Below are positions 15,671 to 23,562 of a stretch of 30,240 nt of DNA, piece by piece (within the stretch, counting starts at the first letter, position 1; every line of letters begins with the position of its first letter). Position numbers and translations under genes: made by a program. A model generated the notes under the pieces. It was not told the origin of the DNA. It did no database searches and saw only the letters and a program-made list of their open reading frames with translations. The stretch is from Bacillota bacterium (GTDB lineage: Bacteria; Bacillota; Clostridia; Christensenellales; CAG-138), in assembly GCA_023426265.1 (NCBI GenBank), contig JAFABA010000135.1, forward strand, positions 1 to 30,240, given 5' to 3'.

Positions 15671-16777
15671 ATGGCGCACTTGAAGCTTCAAAACATCAAC
15701 AAAGTATACGACAACGGCTTTCACGCGGTGCACGATTTTTCTATCGACATCGAGAAGGGCGAGTTTGTGGTGTTTGTAGGTCCTTCCGGCTGCGGCAAAT
15801 CCACTACGCTGCGCATGATCGCGGGCTTGGAGGAAATCACGGACGGCACGCTGTTCATTAACGGCGAGCCCTCCAACAGCAAAAGCCCGCGCGAACGCGG
15901 CGTCGCCATGGTGTTCCAGTCCTATGCCCTCTATCCGCATATGACCGTGTACGAGAACATGGCGTTCGGCCTCACGCTCAAGGGCATCAACGAGGATATC
16001 ATCGAGGGGCGCGTAAAGCGCACCGCAAAAATACTGGGCTTGAGCGAGTACCTGGACCGCAAGCCAAGGGAGCTTTCGGGCGGGCAGCGGCAGCGCGTGG
16101 CGGTGGGCCGTGCCATCATCCGCCATGTGGAAGTGTTTTTGATGGACGAACCGCTTTCTAACCTGGATGCCAAGCAGCGCGTGACCATGCGATCGGAACT
16201 CATTCACATCCACCGCAGGGTGGGGGCGACCACAATATACGTCACGCACGACCAGACCGAGGCCATGACCATGGCGGATAAAATCGTTGTGATGAAGGAC
16301 GGCCACATCCAGCAGGTTGGAACCCCGCATGAGTTGTACTTCAGCCCTGTTAACCAGTTTGTGGCCGGGTTTATCGGGGAACCGCCCATGAATTTCATAG
16401 AATGCGACACAACGGGCGGGGTATTGGACTGCACGGGAACGGACGTATCGTTTGACCTCTGCCGCGCGTTTCCCCAGATCTGCCGCGCCTATGAGGGTAA
16501 AAAGCTTGTTGTCGGTTTTCGGCCGGAGGCGGTGTCCTTCCTGAAACCGGGCATGAACGCTCAGACCGGCATCACCGTGGAAACAACCGTTTCTCTTACG
16601 GAACTTTTGGGAGACAGCGTGAACGTCTACACAAGCATCGGGGAACACAGGCTGATTATGAAGGTTTCCCCGTATGACGAACCAAGGCCGGGCGACGTCT
16701 GCCGCTTCCACGTTCCCTATGAGAGTCTCTACCTGTTCGATGGGGGAACGACGCAAACGTTGCGGGAGGAAAAATGA
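15671..16777 (+). CDS. Sugar ABC transporter ATPase, MsmX/UgpC-like (copy 1)
   Basis: A 368-residue CUT1-type ATPase: Walker A GPSGCGKST (37-45), Q-loop VFQSYALYPH, signature LSGGQRQ (135-141), Walker B VFLMDEP (155-161), H-loop His193, and a C-terminal TOBE/OB regulatory domain (about 235-368). Energises uptake through permeases such as those at 18334 and 19360. Transcribed with the TIM-barrel gene and kduI. The last 49 nt overlap the 3' end of the pectinesterase gene on the other strand. A second, closely similar ATPase lies at 23563; how work is shared is unknown. Confidence 0.93.
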   Translation: MAHLKLQNINKVYDNGFHAVHDFSIDIEKGEFVVFVGPSGCGKSTTLRMIAGLEEITDGTLFINGEPSNSKSPRERGVAMVFQSYALYPHMTVYENMAFGLTLKGINEDIIEGRVKRTAKILGLSEYLDRKPRELSGGQRQRVAVGRAIIRHVEVFLMDEPLSNLDAKQRVTMRSELIHIHRRVGATTIYVTHDQTEAMTMADKIVVMKDGHIQQVGTPHELYFSPVNQFVAGFIGEPPMNFIECDTTGGVLDCTGTDVSFDLCRAFPQICRAYEGKKLVVGFRPEAVSFLKPGMNAQTGITVETTVSLTELLGDSVNVYTSIGEHRLIMKVSPYDEPRPGDVCRFHVPYESLYLFDGGTTQTLREEK

Positions 16778-17700
16778 CGTTCACAGTCTTCCCGCAATGC
16801 CTGCGCGTCAGAGACGGAAAGCTGTTTGGCCCAGGGGACGGCATTGGGCAGGCGCGTTGACCCGCCGTATAAAAAACGGGCGGTGCGGTCCCTGGCAGTA
16901 TCGTTCCACTTGTCAAAGCCTTCGGGCCGGATATGCGCATCAAGCGCACAGTCTAAGTATACGGCCTTCCCAAAGTCCCGCCAGGGACGGGCAAGAAAAA
17001 CACTGCGCTCCGCACAGCCGATGCCGCGGAACTTACAACTCACAAACTGAAAGCCCGCGCGCTGCTTGAGCGAATGGGCGGGCGCGGCCACATAGCCCGC
17101 TTCCCGCGTATCGTTCACGGAAACGATATCGCACCCGTAGAACCAGGCGTTCGCGCATCCGAATATAAAGTCCACGCTTCCTTCGATCCGGCACCCGTAA
17201 AACAGATGGAGCATTTCCCCTTCAAAGTATCGTTCCTCGTCCTTGAGGAAGACATCGTACCGCACAATCAGGTCGTCGGGCAGAGGCCCGCAAAACAGCG
17301 TATCCTGCGTGGAAGCAAGCACGCAATTTTCAACCAGGGCGCCGTCCGCATAAACGCTCAGCGCAACGCTTTGCCCCTTATGGACAGGATCGCCCGCTGT
17401 GTTTTCGATACAAAGCCCCTTGAGCGCCACGTTGGGCGCGATGATATTCACGGTATAGGTACGGAACGTGTTGTATTCTTTCCCGTCGGCGGGATGGAGT
17501 TTGTTGGCGTAATCATTGTTTGTTATGACGACGTCCCGGGGAGAGTTCCCCTCCCCGCACAGCATAAGGCCGGGCTTGTTGATGATAAGCTTTTCGCGGT
17601 AGACGCCGGGGCTTAGCAGGAGCTTTGCCGCATTGCCGGGGGCTACCGAGTCGACGGCCTGCTGGATGGATTGGGAAGGATCCAGGCGGATGGTTTGCAT
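16729..17700 (-). CDS. Pectinesterase (carbohydrate esterase family 8), cytoplasmic
   Basis: A 323-residue CE8 beta-helix enzyme that removes methyl esters from galacturonate residues. Catalytic features: Gln132-Asp133 in QDTLF, nucleophile Asp177 in VDFIFG, and Arg238/Trp240 in LARPW. No signal peptide, so it should act on imported oligomers. ATG 17700 follows GGAGG; the longer form from 17760 would begin at the promoter's -35. It is the only minus-strand gene between 13.9 and 28.4 kb, is divergent from the transporter operon with a 74-bp gap, and its 3' end overlaps the ATPase gene by 49 nt, as if inserted between two pectin operons. Confidence 0.93.
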   Translation of the reverse strand: MQTIRLDPSQSIQQAVDSVAPGNAAKLLLSPGVYREKLIINKPGLMLCGEGNSPRDVVITNNDYANKLHPADGKEYNTFRTYTVNIIAPNVALKGLCIENTAGDPVHKGQSVALSVYADGALVENCVLASTQDTLFCGPLPDDLIVRYDVFLKDEERYFEGEMLHLFYGCRIEGSVDFIFGCANAWFYGCDIVSVNDTREAGYVAAPAHSLKQRAGFQFVSCKFRGIGCAERSVFLARPWRDFGKAVYLDCALDAHIRPEGFDKWNDTARDRTARFLYGGSTRLPNAVPWAKQLSVSDAQALREDCERHFSSRNVCVVPPSNR

Positions 17701-17730
17701 AAGTGCGCCTCCGGATTTTTGCTTAGGGTG

Positions 17731-17760
17731 AGTGTAGTACGGCGTACGCCGGATTGTCAA
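17731..17760 (-). promoter_or_regulatory. Pectinesterase promoter with palindromic operator
   Basis: On the minus strand a consensus TTGACA (17760-17755), an 18-nt spacer and TACACT (17736-17731). The spacer contains the perfect 12-bp palindrome CGGCGTACGCCG (17740-17751), well placed for repression. No clear rightward promoter for the gene at 17775 was found in the same gap. Confidence 0.6.
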
Positions 17761-17774
17761 GGCGGGGGTAATGT

Positions 17775-18341
17775 ATGAGCCTCAAACGGTACATGTGCAT
17801 CGATCTTACCATACTGGGCGCGATCTTGTGCGGGCTGGAGTTTTTAAACAGCCTGGCGCTCCAGTACTTTCCGGGCGAAGTGTTCACGCTTTCCGTCGTG
17901 CTGCCCATTTCTTTAATCGTGATGATGCGCTGGGGCGCGTACGGCGTGCTCCATGCGGTTGCAGGCGGTCTTGTCTACTGTATCTTCAACCAGGGCGGGA
18001 CGAGCGCGTATGTGATATACACCCTGGGCAATGCCTGCATCGCATTGAACCTGATCTGGTTCAAAAAAATCGGCAAGGAAGCGGTGCGGCAAAGCGTTCT
18101 CCATACGGTGCTGTTCGCGTTAAGCGGGTATGCCGCCATGAACATCGGCCGGGCGGCGTTCGCCGCCATATTGGAAGGGATGCCATTTGCGGCGCTTCTT
18201 GTACGGTATCTGTCGGTGGAATCGTTAAGCACTCTGATCGGCATTGTGGCCGTGCTCATCGCGCGCAGGCAGAACGGGCTGTTTGAGGACCAGAAACGTT
18301 ATTTGCTCAGGATTCAGGAGGAGGGGCGGCAGCATGCGTAA
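17775..18341 (+). CDS. Multi-pass membrane protein, ECF S-component-like
   Basis: A 188-residue hydrophobic protein with five or six predicted membrane helices and a basic, polar C-terminus (DQKRYLLRIQEEGRQHA). Small size, helix spacing and the segment RWGAYGVLHAVAGGLVYCIF recall substrate-binding S-components of energy-coupling-factor transporters, but no firm family motif is visible. It starts after a G-rich site and overlaps the LplB-like gene by 8 nt, so it is the first gene of the transporter operon. It could be a sensor or accessory membrane subunit. Function unknown. Confidence 0.75.
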   Translation: MSLKRYMCIDLTILGAILCGLEFLNSLALQYFPGEVFTLSVVLPISLIVMMRWGAYGVLHAVAGGLVYCIFNQGGTSAYVIYTLGNACIALNLIWFKKIGKEAVRQSVLHTVLFALSGYAAMNIGRAAFAAILEGMPFAALLVRYLSVESLSTLIGIVAVLIARRQNGLFEDQKRYLLRIQEEGRQHA

Positions 18342-19350
18342 ACCCCAGGACCCGATCAGGCTGACCATACAGGACGAACTCGAGCGCGATTACTGGAAGC
18401 TTATCTTGCGCCGCGTCAGAAAGGACTGGCGGCTGTATGTCATGCTTCTGCCGCTGATACTCGTATTCCTTTTCTGGCGGTATTTGCCGCTGTATGAGCT
18501 GATTACGGCGTTTAAAATCGACGATACCACCAAAGACGTGCTGGAACGGAACTTTGTGGGCTTCCAGAACTTTTACAGCCTTGTTGCCGGGTCCGATTCG
18601 GTGGGCTTCTGGCAGGCGTTTCGCAATACGTTCCTGCTGAGCTTCTACGGGCTGCTGTTCGGGTTCCCCATCCCCATACTGCTGGCGATACTCTTCAACG
18701 AAGTCAAGTCCAACGGCGCCCGCAGCCTGTTGCAGATCGCAACCTACCTGCCGCGCTTTGTCTCTACCGTCGTCATCACCACCCTGGTCCAGATGCTTCT
18801 GAGCGCGGGGAGCGCGTTTTCCGAGCCCGGGGTGCTCTCGCAGCTGTTTATGAAAATCGGCTGGATACCGGAGGAAGCGGCGCAGACCGGCATGCTCTAC
18901 CTGCCGCAATACTTTAGGGCCATTTATCAGGTGTCGGGTATTTGGGAGACCGCGGGCTACAGCTCCATCGTATTTTTTGCCGCCATCATCGGCATATCCC
19001 CGACGAGCTATGAGGCGGCGCGCATCGATGGCGCGTCCAAAATGGCGCAGATCAAGTACGTGGTGCTGCCCGGCATCCTCTCCACCATCACGATCATGCT
19101 GATACTGCGCGTGGGCGAACTTTTAACCATCGGCTATGAAAAGGTGCTGCTGCTGTACAACTCCTATACCTACAGCACCGCGGACGTGGTTTCCACCTAT
19201 GTGTTCCAGCGCGCGGGCATACAGGCGGGGGGGCAGACCAACCAGTCGCTCGCTTCCGCGGCGGATATGATCAACGCGGTGACGTCCATGCTGCTGGTGG
19301 TGGGCGCCAACATGATCAGCCGCAAAGCGTCCGATACGTCGCTGTATTAG
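18334..19350 (+). CDS. CUT1 sugar ABC permease, LplB-like
   Basis: A 338-residue inner-membrane permease with six main membrane helices after a charged N-terminal segment (1-33), and the ATPase-contact EAA loop YEAARIDGASKMAQIKYVVLPG-type at about 226-247. Resembles LplB/YteP-class permeases for pectin or rhamnogalacturonan oligosaccharides. ATG 18334 has an AGGAGGAGGGG site; the longer upstream reading has no site and overlaps the preceding gene. Pairs with the permease at 19360. Confidence 0.92.
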   Translation: MRKPQDPIRLTIQDELERDYWKLILRRVRKDWRLYVMLLPLILVFLFWRYLPLYELITAFKIDDTTKDVLERNFVGFQNFYSLVAGSDSVGFWQAFRNTFLLSFYGLLFGFPIPILLAILFNEVKSNGARSLLQIATYLPRFVSTVVITTLVQMLLSAGSAFSEPGVLSQLFMKIGWIPEEAAQTGMLYLPQYFRAIYQVSGIWETAGYSSIVFFAAIIGISPTSYEAARIDGASKMAQIKYVVLPGILSTITIMLILRVGELLTIGYEKVLLLYNSYTYSTADVVSTYVFQRAGIQAGGQTNQSLASAADMINAVTSMLLVVGANMISRKASDTSLY

Positions 19351-19359
19351 GAGGGGAAT

Positions 19360-20241
19360 ATGAAGAGGCTGGATACCACGGAAATCATATTTAAACTCCT
19401 TTCCTATACGTTTTTGACCGTATTTGCACTCTTCTGCCTTTATCCGTTCGTATACGCCGTTTCCGCCTCGCTAAGCGGAAGGGACGCATACTACATGGGC
19501 AAGGTCGTGCTGTTCCCGGTGGACGTGCAGTTCGACGCGTTCAAGGAAGTCCTGCTCACCAAACGTTTCTGGATCAGCTACGCGAACACGCTGTTTGTGA
19601 CGTTCTTCGGCACAATCTGGACGCTGGGCACCTCGGTGCTGGGCGCGTACGCGCTCTCCAAATCCAGGCTGGTGTTCCGGCGCGGCTTCAACTTCTTCCT
19701 GGTGTTCACCCTGTGGTTCTCGGCGGGCCTCGTGCCGCAGTTTTTAAACTACAAGGCCACGCAGAACATATTCGGCGCGATGGGCATTATGGACGATAAA
19801 TGGCTGGTGGTTATCGCCATGGGCATGGCCGCGTTCAATGTGGTGCTGTTAAGAAACGCGTTCGAAAACGTCCCGAGGGAAATCGAGGAAGCGGCCATTG
19901 TGGACGGCGCGAAGGAAATGCAGCTATTAACCCGCGTGTACATCCCCATGTCCAAATCCACCATCGCGACGGTGGGGCTTTTCTTTGGCATCAGCCGGTG
20001 GAACGGTTATTTCTGGGCGCGCACCATGATACGCAACCGCAACGAGTGGCCGCTGCAGGTATATATCCGGGATAGGCTTGAGGAGATCATGCGCGTGGAG
20101 CTGCCCGCCACGACGATATACGCGCCCAATTCCATCATCTACGCGATGGTGGTCTGCGCCATCATCCCCATCATCATCATCTACCCGTATATTCAGAAAT
20201 ACTTCGCCACCGGCGTGAACGTGGGCGGCGTGAAGGAATAA
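19360..20241 (+). CDS. CUT1 sugar ABC permease, YtcP/YesQ-like
   Basis: A 293-residue partner permease with six membrane helices, the EAA loop EIEEAAIVDGAKEMQ at about 174-188 and the family's typical C-terminus ending TGVNVGGVKE. AGGAGGGG lies 6 nt before ATG, 9 nt after the first permease. Together with the large lipoprotein downstream it forms the importer for pectin-derived oligosaccharides. Confidence 0.93.
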   Translation: MKRLDTTEIIFKLLSYTFLTVFALFCLYPFVYAVSASLSGRDAYYMGKVVLFPVDVQFDAFKEVLLTKRFWISYANTLFVTFFGTIWTLGTSVLGAYALSKSRLVFRRGFNFFLVFTLWFSAGLVPQFLNYKATQNIFGAMGIMDDKWLVVIAMGMAAFNVVLLRNAFENVPREIEEAAIVDGAKEMQLLTRVYIPMSKSTIATVGLFFGISRWNGYFWARTMIRNRNEWPLQVYIRDRLEEIMRVELPATTIYAPNSIIYAMVVCAIIPIIIIYPYIQKYFATGVNVGGVKE

Positions 20242-20318
20242 AAGAGCCGCCGCTGGCTGTATGGCAGGACAGTTTTACTGGCCGTCAGGGCCGTAATAAA
20301 TAATAGGAGGTTGACGAA

Positions 20319-22475
20319 ATGAAACGCACCATGGCAATCTTCATGGCGGTGCTCATGCTCGCCGGTATTCTAACAGGCTGCGTGAAGGTGAATGCGGAAC
20401 CCACCCCCGCCCCGGAGGTCACGCAGGCGCCCGTCGCCGAGGCGACGCCGACTCCGGAGGTGGATCCTTTGGCCACTGACCAACCCGTAACGCTCAATCT
20501 CTCCGTGTTCTACAACAGTACCGTGTACATGCGCTACACCGTTGACGGCGCAAGCGGCAGGCCTCAGAGCGAGTATGTCGCTGCAAACGGCAAGACCTAC
20601 CGCGAAGGCGATTTCAAACCCGTGTGGGAAGAGCTCCAGAGCCGCCTCAACTTCACCATCAATGACGTAACGCCCACCGACGCCAAGGATGTGCGCGCCT
20701 CCTTCACCACGCTGCAGGCACAGAACTTCGCGAATGTGGACATCATGGTCGGCAACTCCGTCGATCTCAATCAGGAGGGCACGCTCAACAACACGTATAT
20801 CAGGCTGGATGAATACCTTGACATCATGCCCAACTTCAAAGCGTTCCTGGAGAACAACAGCGTTGTGAAGACCTCCATCACCTCGGGCGACGGCCACATC
20901 TACTACGCGCCCTATTTCGACGGGTATGACGATATCGAGCGTATGTTCATACTCCGCGCGGACTGGGTGCAGAAGCTGCTGGACGATGATACCGTCACCT
21001 ATAATACCGACAGAGTCGTCAAACCCTTCTACAAGCCCTACATGCCTGAATCCGTCAACGTGGAGCTGACGGTGGCGAAAGCGGACGGCAGCGGCACGCA
21101 GACCATCCGCAAGGCGTATACCAAGAACGTCATCACCGCACAGAATGAGCTGCCCAAAATGGACGGCGCAAGCCTGGTCCAGGCGTTGAAGGACCATATC
21201 GACAGCACCTATCCCGGCGTGTACGCCAAGCGTTCCGACCTCTTCGTCGGGCAGGACGCCGCATACGATGCGGACGAACTGGTGGCGCTCATGCGCTGCG
21301 TACTCGCCAACACCGAGCTTCTGACCGGGCAGAGCGAGTATGACGCCGTTCCCTTCTACCCCCGCGGCTACCAGATGGGCCGTGTGCAGGATCTGTTCCG
21401 CCTGGCGGAAATCTGGGGCGTGCGCGGTCTTGACTCCCGCCTCAGCTGGTTCTACTTTGATCAAAACGGAGAACTGCAGGACGCCCGCTTTGACGCAAAG
21501 AACATGGATGCCCTGGAGCGGCTCAACCAGCTCTACAAGGAAAAGCTGATCCTGAAGGACTTTGACAAGAACGAGTCCACCGCGGGCCTTACCGGCGCCG
21601 ATCATCGCGAGCGCCTCTGTAAGGCAAACCTCGGCTTCCTCACCTACGATTACAACCAGACCACGACGGTGTATAACTCCCTTGAAAGCGAGATCCCCGG
21701 CTTCAACCTCACGCCTGTTCTTCCTCCGGTGGCGGATTGGGACAACAACGGCAGCTACTATCAGTTCTCCGACTCCTGGCGCTCCGTGAAATCCGACGGA
21801 TGGTCGATCCTCGCGAGCATCACCTCGGATGACGCAAAGCTCAAGCGCGCGCTCAAGCTGTTCGACTACCAGTACTCCCCCGAGGGCAACCGCCTGATGT
21901 CCTATGGCCCCGAAGCCTGGATCGACGGCGAGATCATGTACGGCGGCAAGCTCGTGCCCAAGCTGAGCGAAGCTGCGCTTACCGAACTTGCTACGCTCGC
22001 AAACGGAAACTACACCAATTACTATCGCATGTGGCTGGGCGCGACGTTCCCCATCGGCTACGTCAAGGAGCAGGGCATGGAATACCAGACCGTGCATCCG
22101 AAGGGCCAGACCGGCTTGGATATTATCCTGAAGGCGTGCGAACTGGGCACCATGAAGCATCTCCAGGTCAACGCTGCGGACGCCACATCCCCTGCGGAAG
22201 TCATCGTTCCCTCCACATTCTCCCTGGCCGAAGCGGAGGAGCAGTTCATCAAGGATAACTGCGCGGACCTCAATACCGCATTCCGCAACGGCAACAACGA
22301 TACCGACCGCATCATGTTCGTGGATTATGTGCTCTATGGCTTTGAAGGCAGGAACGCGAACAAGGATACGCTGCTGAGCAAGGAAGCGCTCATTGAATAC
22401 CTGACCGCGACCCTCAACGGCGAAGGCTACCTGACGATGCACAGGAGCGCCTACGAGAGGATGACCGGAAACTAA
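20319..22475 (+). CDS. Large extracellular solute-binding lipoprotein of the oligogalacturonide-type ABC importer
   Basis: A 718-residue lipoprotein: signal peptide 1-20 with lipobox LTGC (Cys21), then a Pro/Thr/Glu-rich linker to about residue 55 that would hold the domain off the membrane, then a family 1-type solute-binding domain. LipO/YtcQ-like proteins are usually about 500-560 residues, so this one is longer by some 150-200; part of the excess lies at about 225-350. Strong AGGAGG site. It follows both permeases after a 77-nt gap and is followed by a stable hairpin that may raise its expression above its neighbours. The ligand is presumably an oligogalacturonide or rhamnogalacturonan fragment (inference from context). 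Confidence 0.92.
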   Translation: MKRTMAIFMAVLMLAGILTGCVKVNAEPTPAPEVTQAPVAEATPTPEVDPLATDQPVTLNLSVFYNSTVYMRYTVDGASGRPQSEYVAANGKTYREGDFKPVWEELQSRLNFTINDVTPTDAKDVRASFTTLQAQNFANVDIMVGNSVDLNQEGTLNNTYIRLDEYLDIMPNFKAFLENNSVVKTSITSGDGHIYYAPYFDGYDDIERMFILRADWVQKLLDDDTVTYNTDRVVKPFYKPYMPESVNVELTVAKADGSGTQTIRKAYTKNVITAQNELPKMDGASLVQALKDHIDSTYPGVYAKRSDLFVGQDAAYDADELVALMRCVLANTELLTGQSEYDAVPFYPRGYQMGRVQDLFRLAEIWGVRGLDSRLSWFYFDQNGELQDARFDAKNMDALERLNQLYKEKLILKDFDKNESTAGLTGADHRERLCKANLGFLTYDYNQTTTVYNSLESEIPGFNLTPVLPPVADWDNNGSYYQFSDSWRSVKSDGWSILASITSDDAKLKRALKLFDYQYSPEGNRLMSYGPEAWIDGEIMYGGKLVPKLSEAALTELATLANGNYTNYYRMWLGATFPIGYVKEQGMEYQTVHPKGQTGLDIILKACELGTMKHLQVNAADATSPAEVIVPSTFSLAEAEEQFIKDNCADLNTAFRNGNNDTDRIMFVDYVLYGFEGRNANKDTLLSKEALIEYLTATLNGEGYLTMHRSAYERMTGN

Positions 22476-22499
22476 ACGGAATACCCTGGTTTCATCGAT

Positions 22500-22528
22500 G
22501 CGCGGGGAAGGAATTCCCTTCCCCGCGC
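22500..22528 (+). promoter_or_regulatory. Very stable hairpin downstream of the lipoprotein gene
   Basis: Perfect 12-bp arms GCGCGGGGAAGG and CCTTCCCCGCGC with a 5-nt loop, not followed by a T tract, within an operon. This fits a 3' mRNA stabiliser or partial attenuator giving more lipoprotein than downstream products. Confidence 0.65.
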
Positions 22529-22554
22529 CGTATCACAGTATATAGAGGTGCCTT

Positions 22555-23118
22555 ATGCAGAACGCGCAGATGAAAGTACAAAAAGCGGCCGTGATCGCGG
22601 CGCTGATCATCGCAAGCCTTGTGTTTGTGTATGCGCTGGGATTTGCGACGGATATGTATGGCCTGTCCTTCCACGCGGATTCTACAAGCAAGACATTTTA
22701 TGTAAAGGGCGCCGAACTGTACTACGGGATACAGCCGTTCAACATGCAGCTCCTGCGCGAGGCGTTAATATTGTTTATCCTGTGCATCGGCTTGTTCGCT
22801 ACGCTCACCCATCGCAGGAGGCTGTATTACGCTTCCAATTATGTTTCCTCCTGCCTGTTTGCCGCGTTCGCGGTGTATGTCGGCATATTCAACCTGGTCA
22901 ACGTGCTGTTTGTCAAGCAGTTGTACCTTCAACTGGATTTTGAACGCATTCGGGAGATTACCGAAAAGCTGCGCATGCGGTTTGTTCAGTCCACACTCAT
23001 GCTGGACTTCGGCGTGGTGCTCTCCGTCCTGCTCTTTTTCATCGCAACGGTGCTTTTAGGTAACCTTTTGTGGAAAACGGCGTGGATGCGAAAGGAAAGA
23101 AGGGAGGCAACAGCATGA
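22555..23118 (+). CDS. Small integral membrane protein, unknown function (1)
   Basis: A 187-residue protein with four hydrophobic helices, at about 11-31, 68-86, 97-122 and 149-172. A polar loop with aromatic residues separates helices 1 and 2 (residues 32-66), and a charged stretch of about 20 residues (LDFERIREITEKLRMRF) precedes helix 4. No signal peptide cleavage site, no EAA loop, no known motif. AGAGGTG is its ribosome site. Its stop overlaps the next start (ATGA). Position between a solute-binding protein and a transporter ATPase suggests an accessory subunit of the importer; this is inference. Confidence 0.8.
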   Translation: MQNAQMKVQKAAVIAALIIASLVFVYALGFATDMYGLSFHADSTSKTFYVKGAELYYGIQPFNMQLLREALILFILCIGLFATLTHRRRLYYASNYVSSCLFAAFAVYVGIFNLVNVLFVKQLYLQLDFERIREITEKLRMRFVQSTLMLDFGVVLSVLLFFIATVLLGNLLWKTAWMRKERREATA

Positions 23119-23561
23119 AACATGCGGACCGGATGCGCTACAGCAAGGATAAGCTGCCTTATGCGCTTTGCATGCTGGGCCTTTCGATTAATGTGGCGTA
23201 TTTCGTGGCCATGTATAAAAACCCCGTGCTGGTATCCGATGTGACGACGGGGCTCGATATTCTGTACAACATCATATTCATGATGATCGTGTTCCTGGGC
23301 GGCGAAAAGGCGAAAGCCTATGTCAGGAACTGGTCCTGCATCATCGGCGGGCTGGGCGTCGTGCAGTTTATACGCATTTTGCTGCTGCCCGCGCATTTCT
23401 TGCGGATGGAACAGTTAACCGCCGCGGAACATGCCTGGCTGGTCCTGTTTTTGGCCGCATCGGGCGTATCCTTAATCGCCGCGGGCATTGTTTCCTATAT
23501 CCACTCGACCATGCTGCTAAAGCACCTGCAAACGCTCAATATGCCGCAAGGAGAACATTGA
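23115..23561 (+). CDS. Small integral membrane protein, unknown function (2)
   Basis: A 148-residue protein with four helices (about 15-38, 51-66, 74-95 and 107-133). ATG 23115 is chosen for its GGGAGG site and 4-nt overlap with the previous gene; the longer form from 23070 lacks a site. Short loops and no recognisable motif. It ends one base before the second ATPase start, so expression is likely tightly coupled to it. I do not recognise the family. Confidence 0.8.
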   Translation: MKHADRMRYSKDKLPYALCMLGLSINVAYFVAMYKNPVLVSDVTTGLDILYNIIFMMIVFLGGEKAKAYVRNWSCIIGGLGVVQFIRILLLPAHFLRMEQLTAAEHAWLVLFLAASGVSLIAAGIVSYIHSTMLLKHLQTLNMPQGEH

Positions 23562-23562
23562 T

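Noticed and set aside
15590..16756. 388-codon minus-strand open frame opposite the ABC ATPase gene
   Set aside because: The plus strand has full Walker A, signature and Walker B motifs; the antisense translation shows no known fold.
16778..17774. Rightward promoter for the transporter operon
   Set aside because: No convincing -35/-10 pair was found before 17775; the start may lie inside the pectinesterase gene or transcription may read through from the ATPase gene.
20242..20318. Possible terminator or riboswitch between the second permease and the lipoprotein
   Set aside because: Only a 4-bp hairpin and GC-rich patches were found, no T tract and no known riboswitch pattern.
20370..22442. 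690-codon open frame on the minus strand across the lipoprotein gene
   Set aside because: It mirrors the high-GC third-position codons of a clear lipoprotein gene, has no ribosome site or recognisable domain, and its translation is rich in His, Val and Arg in the way antisense frames are.
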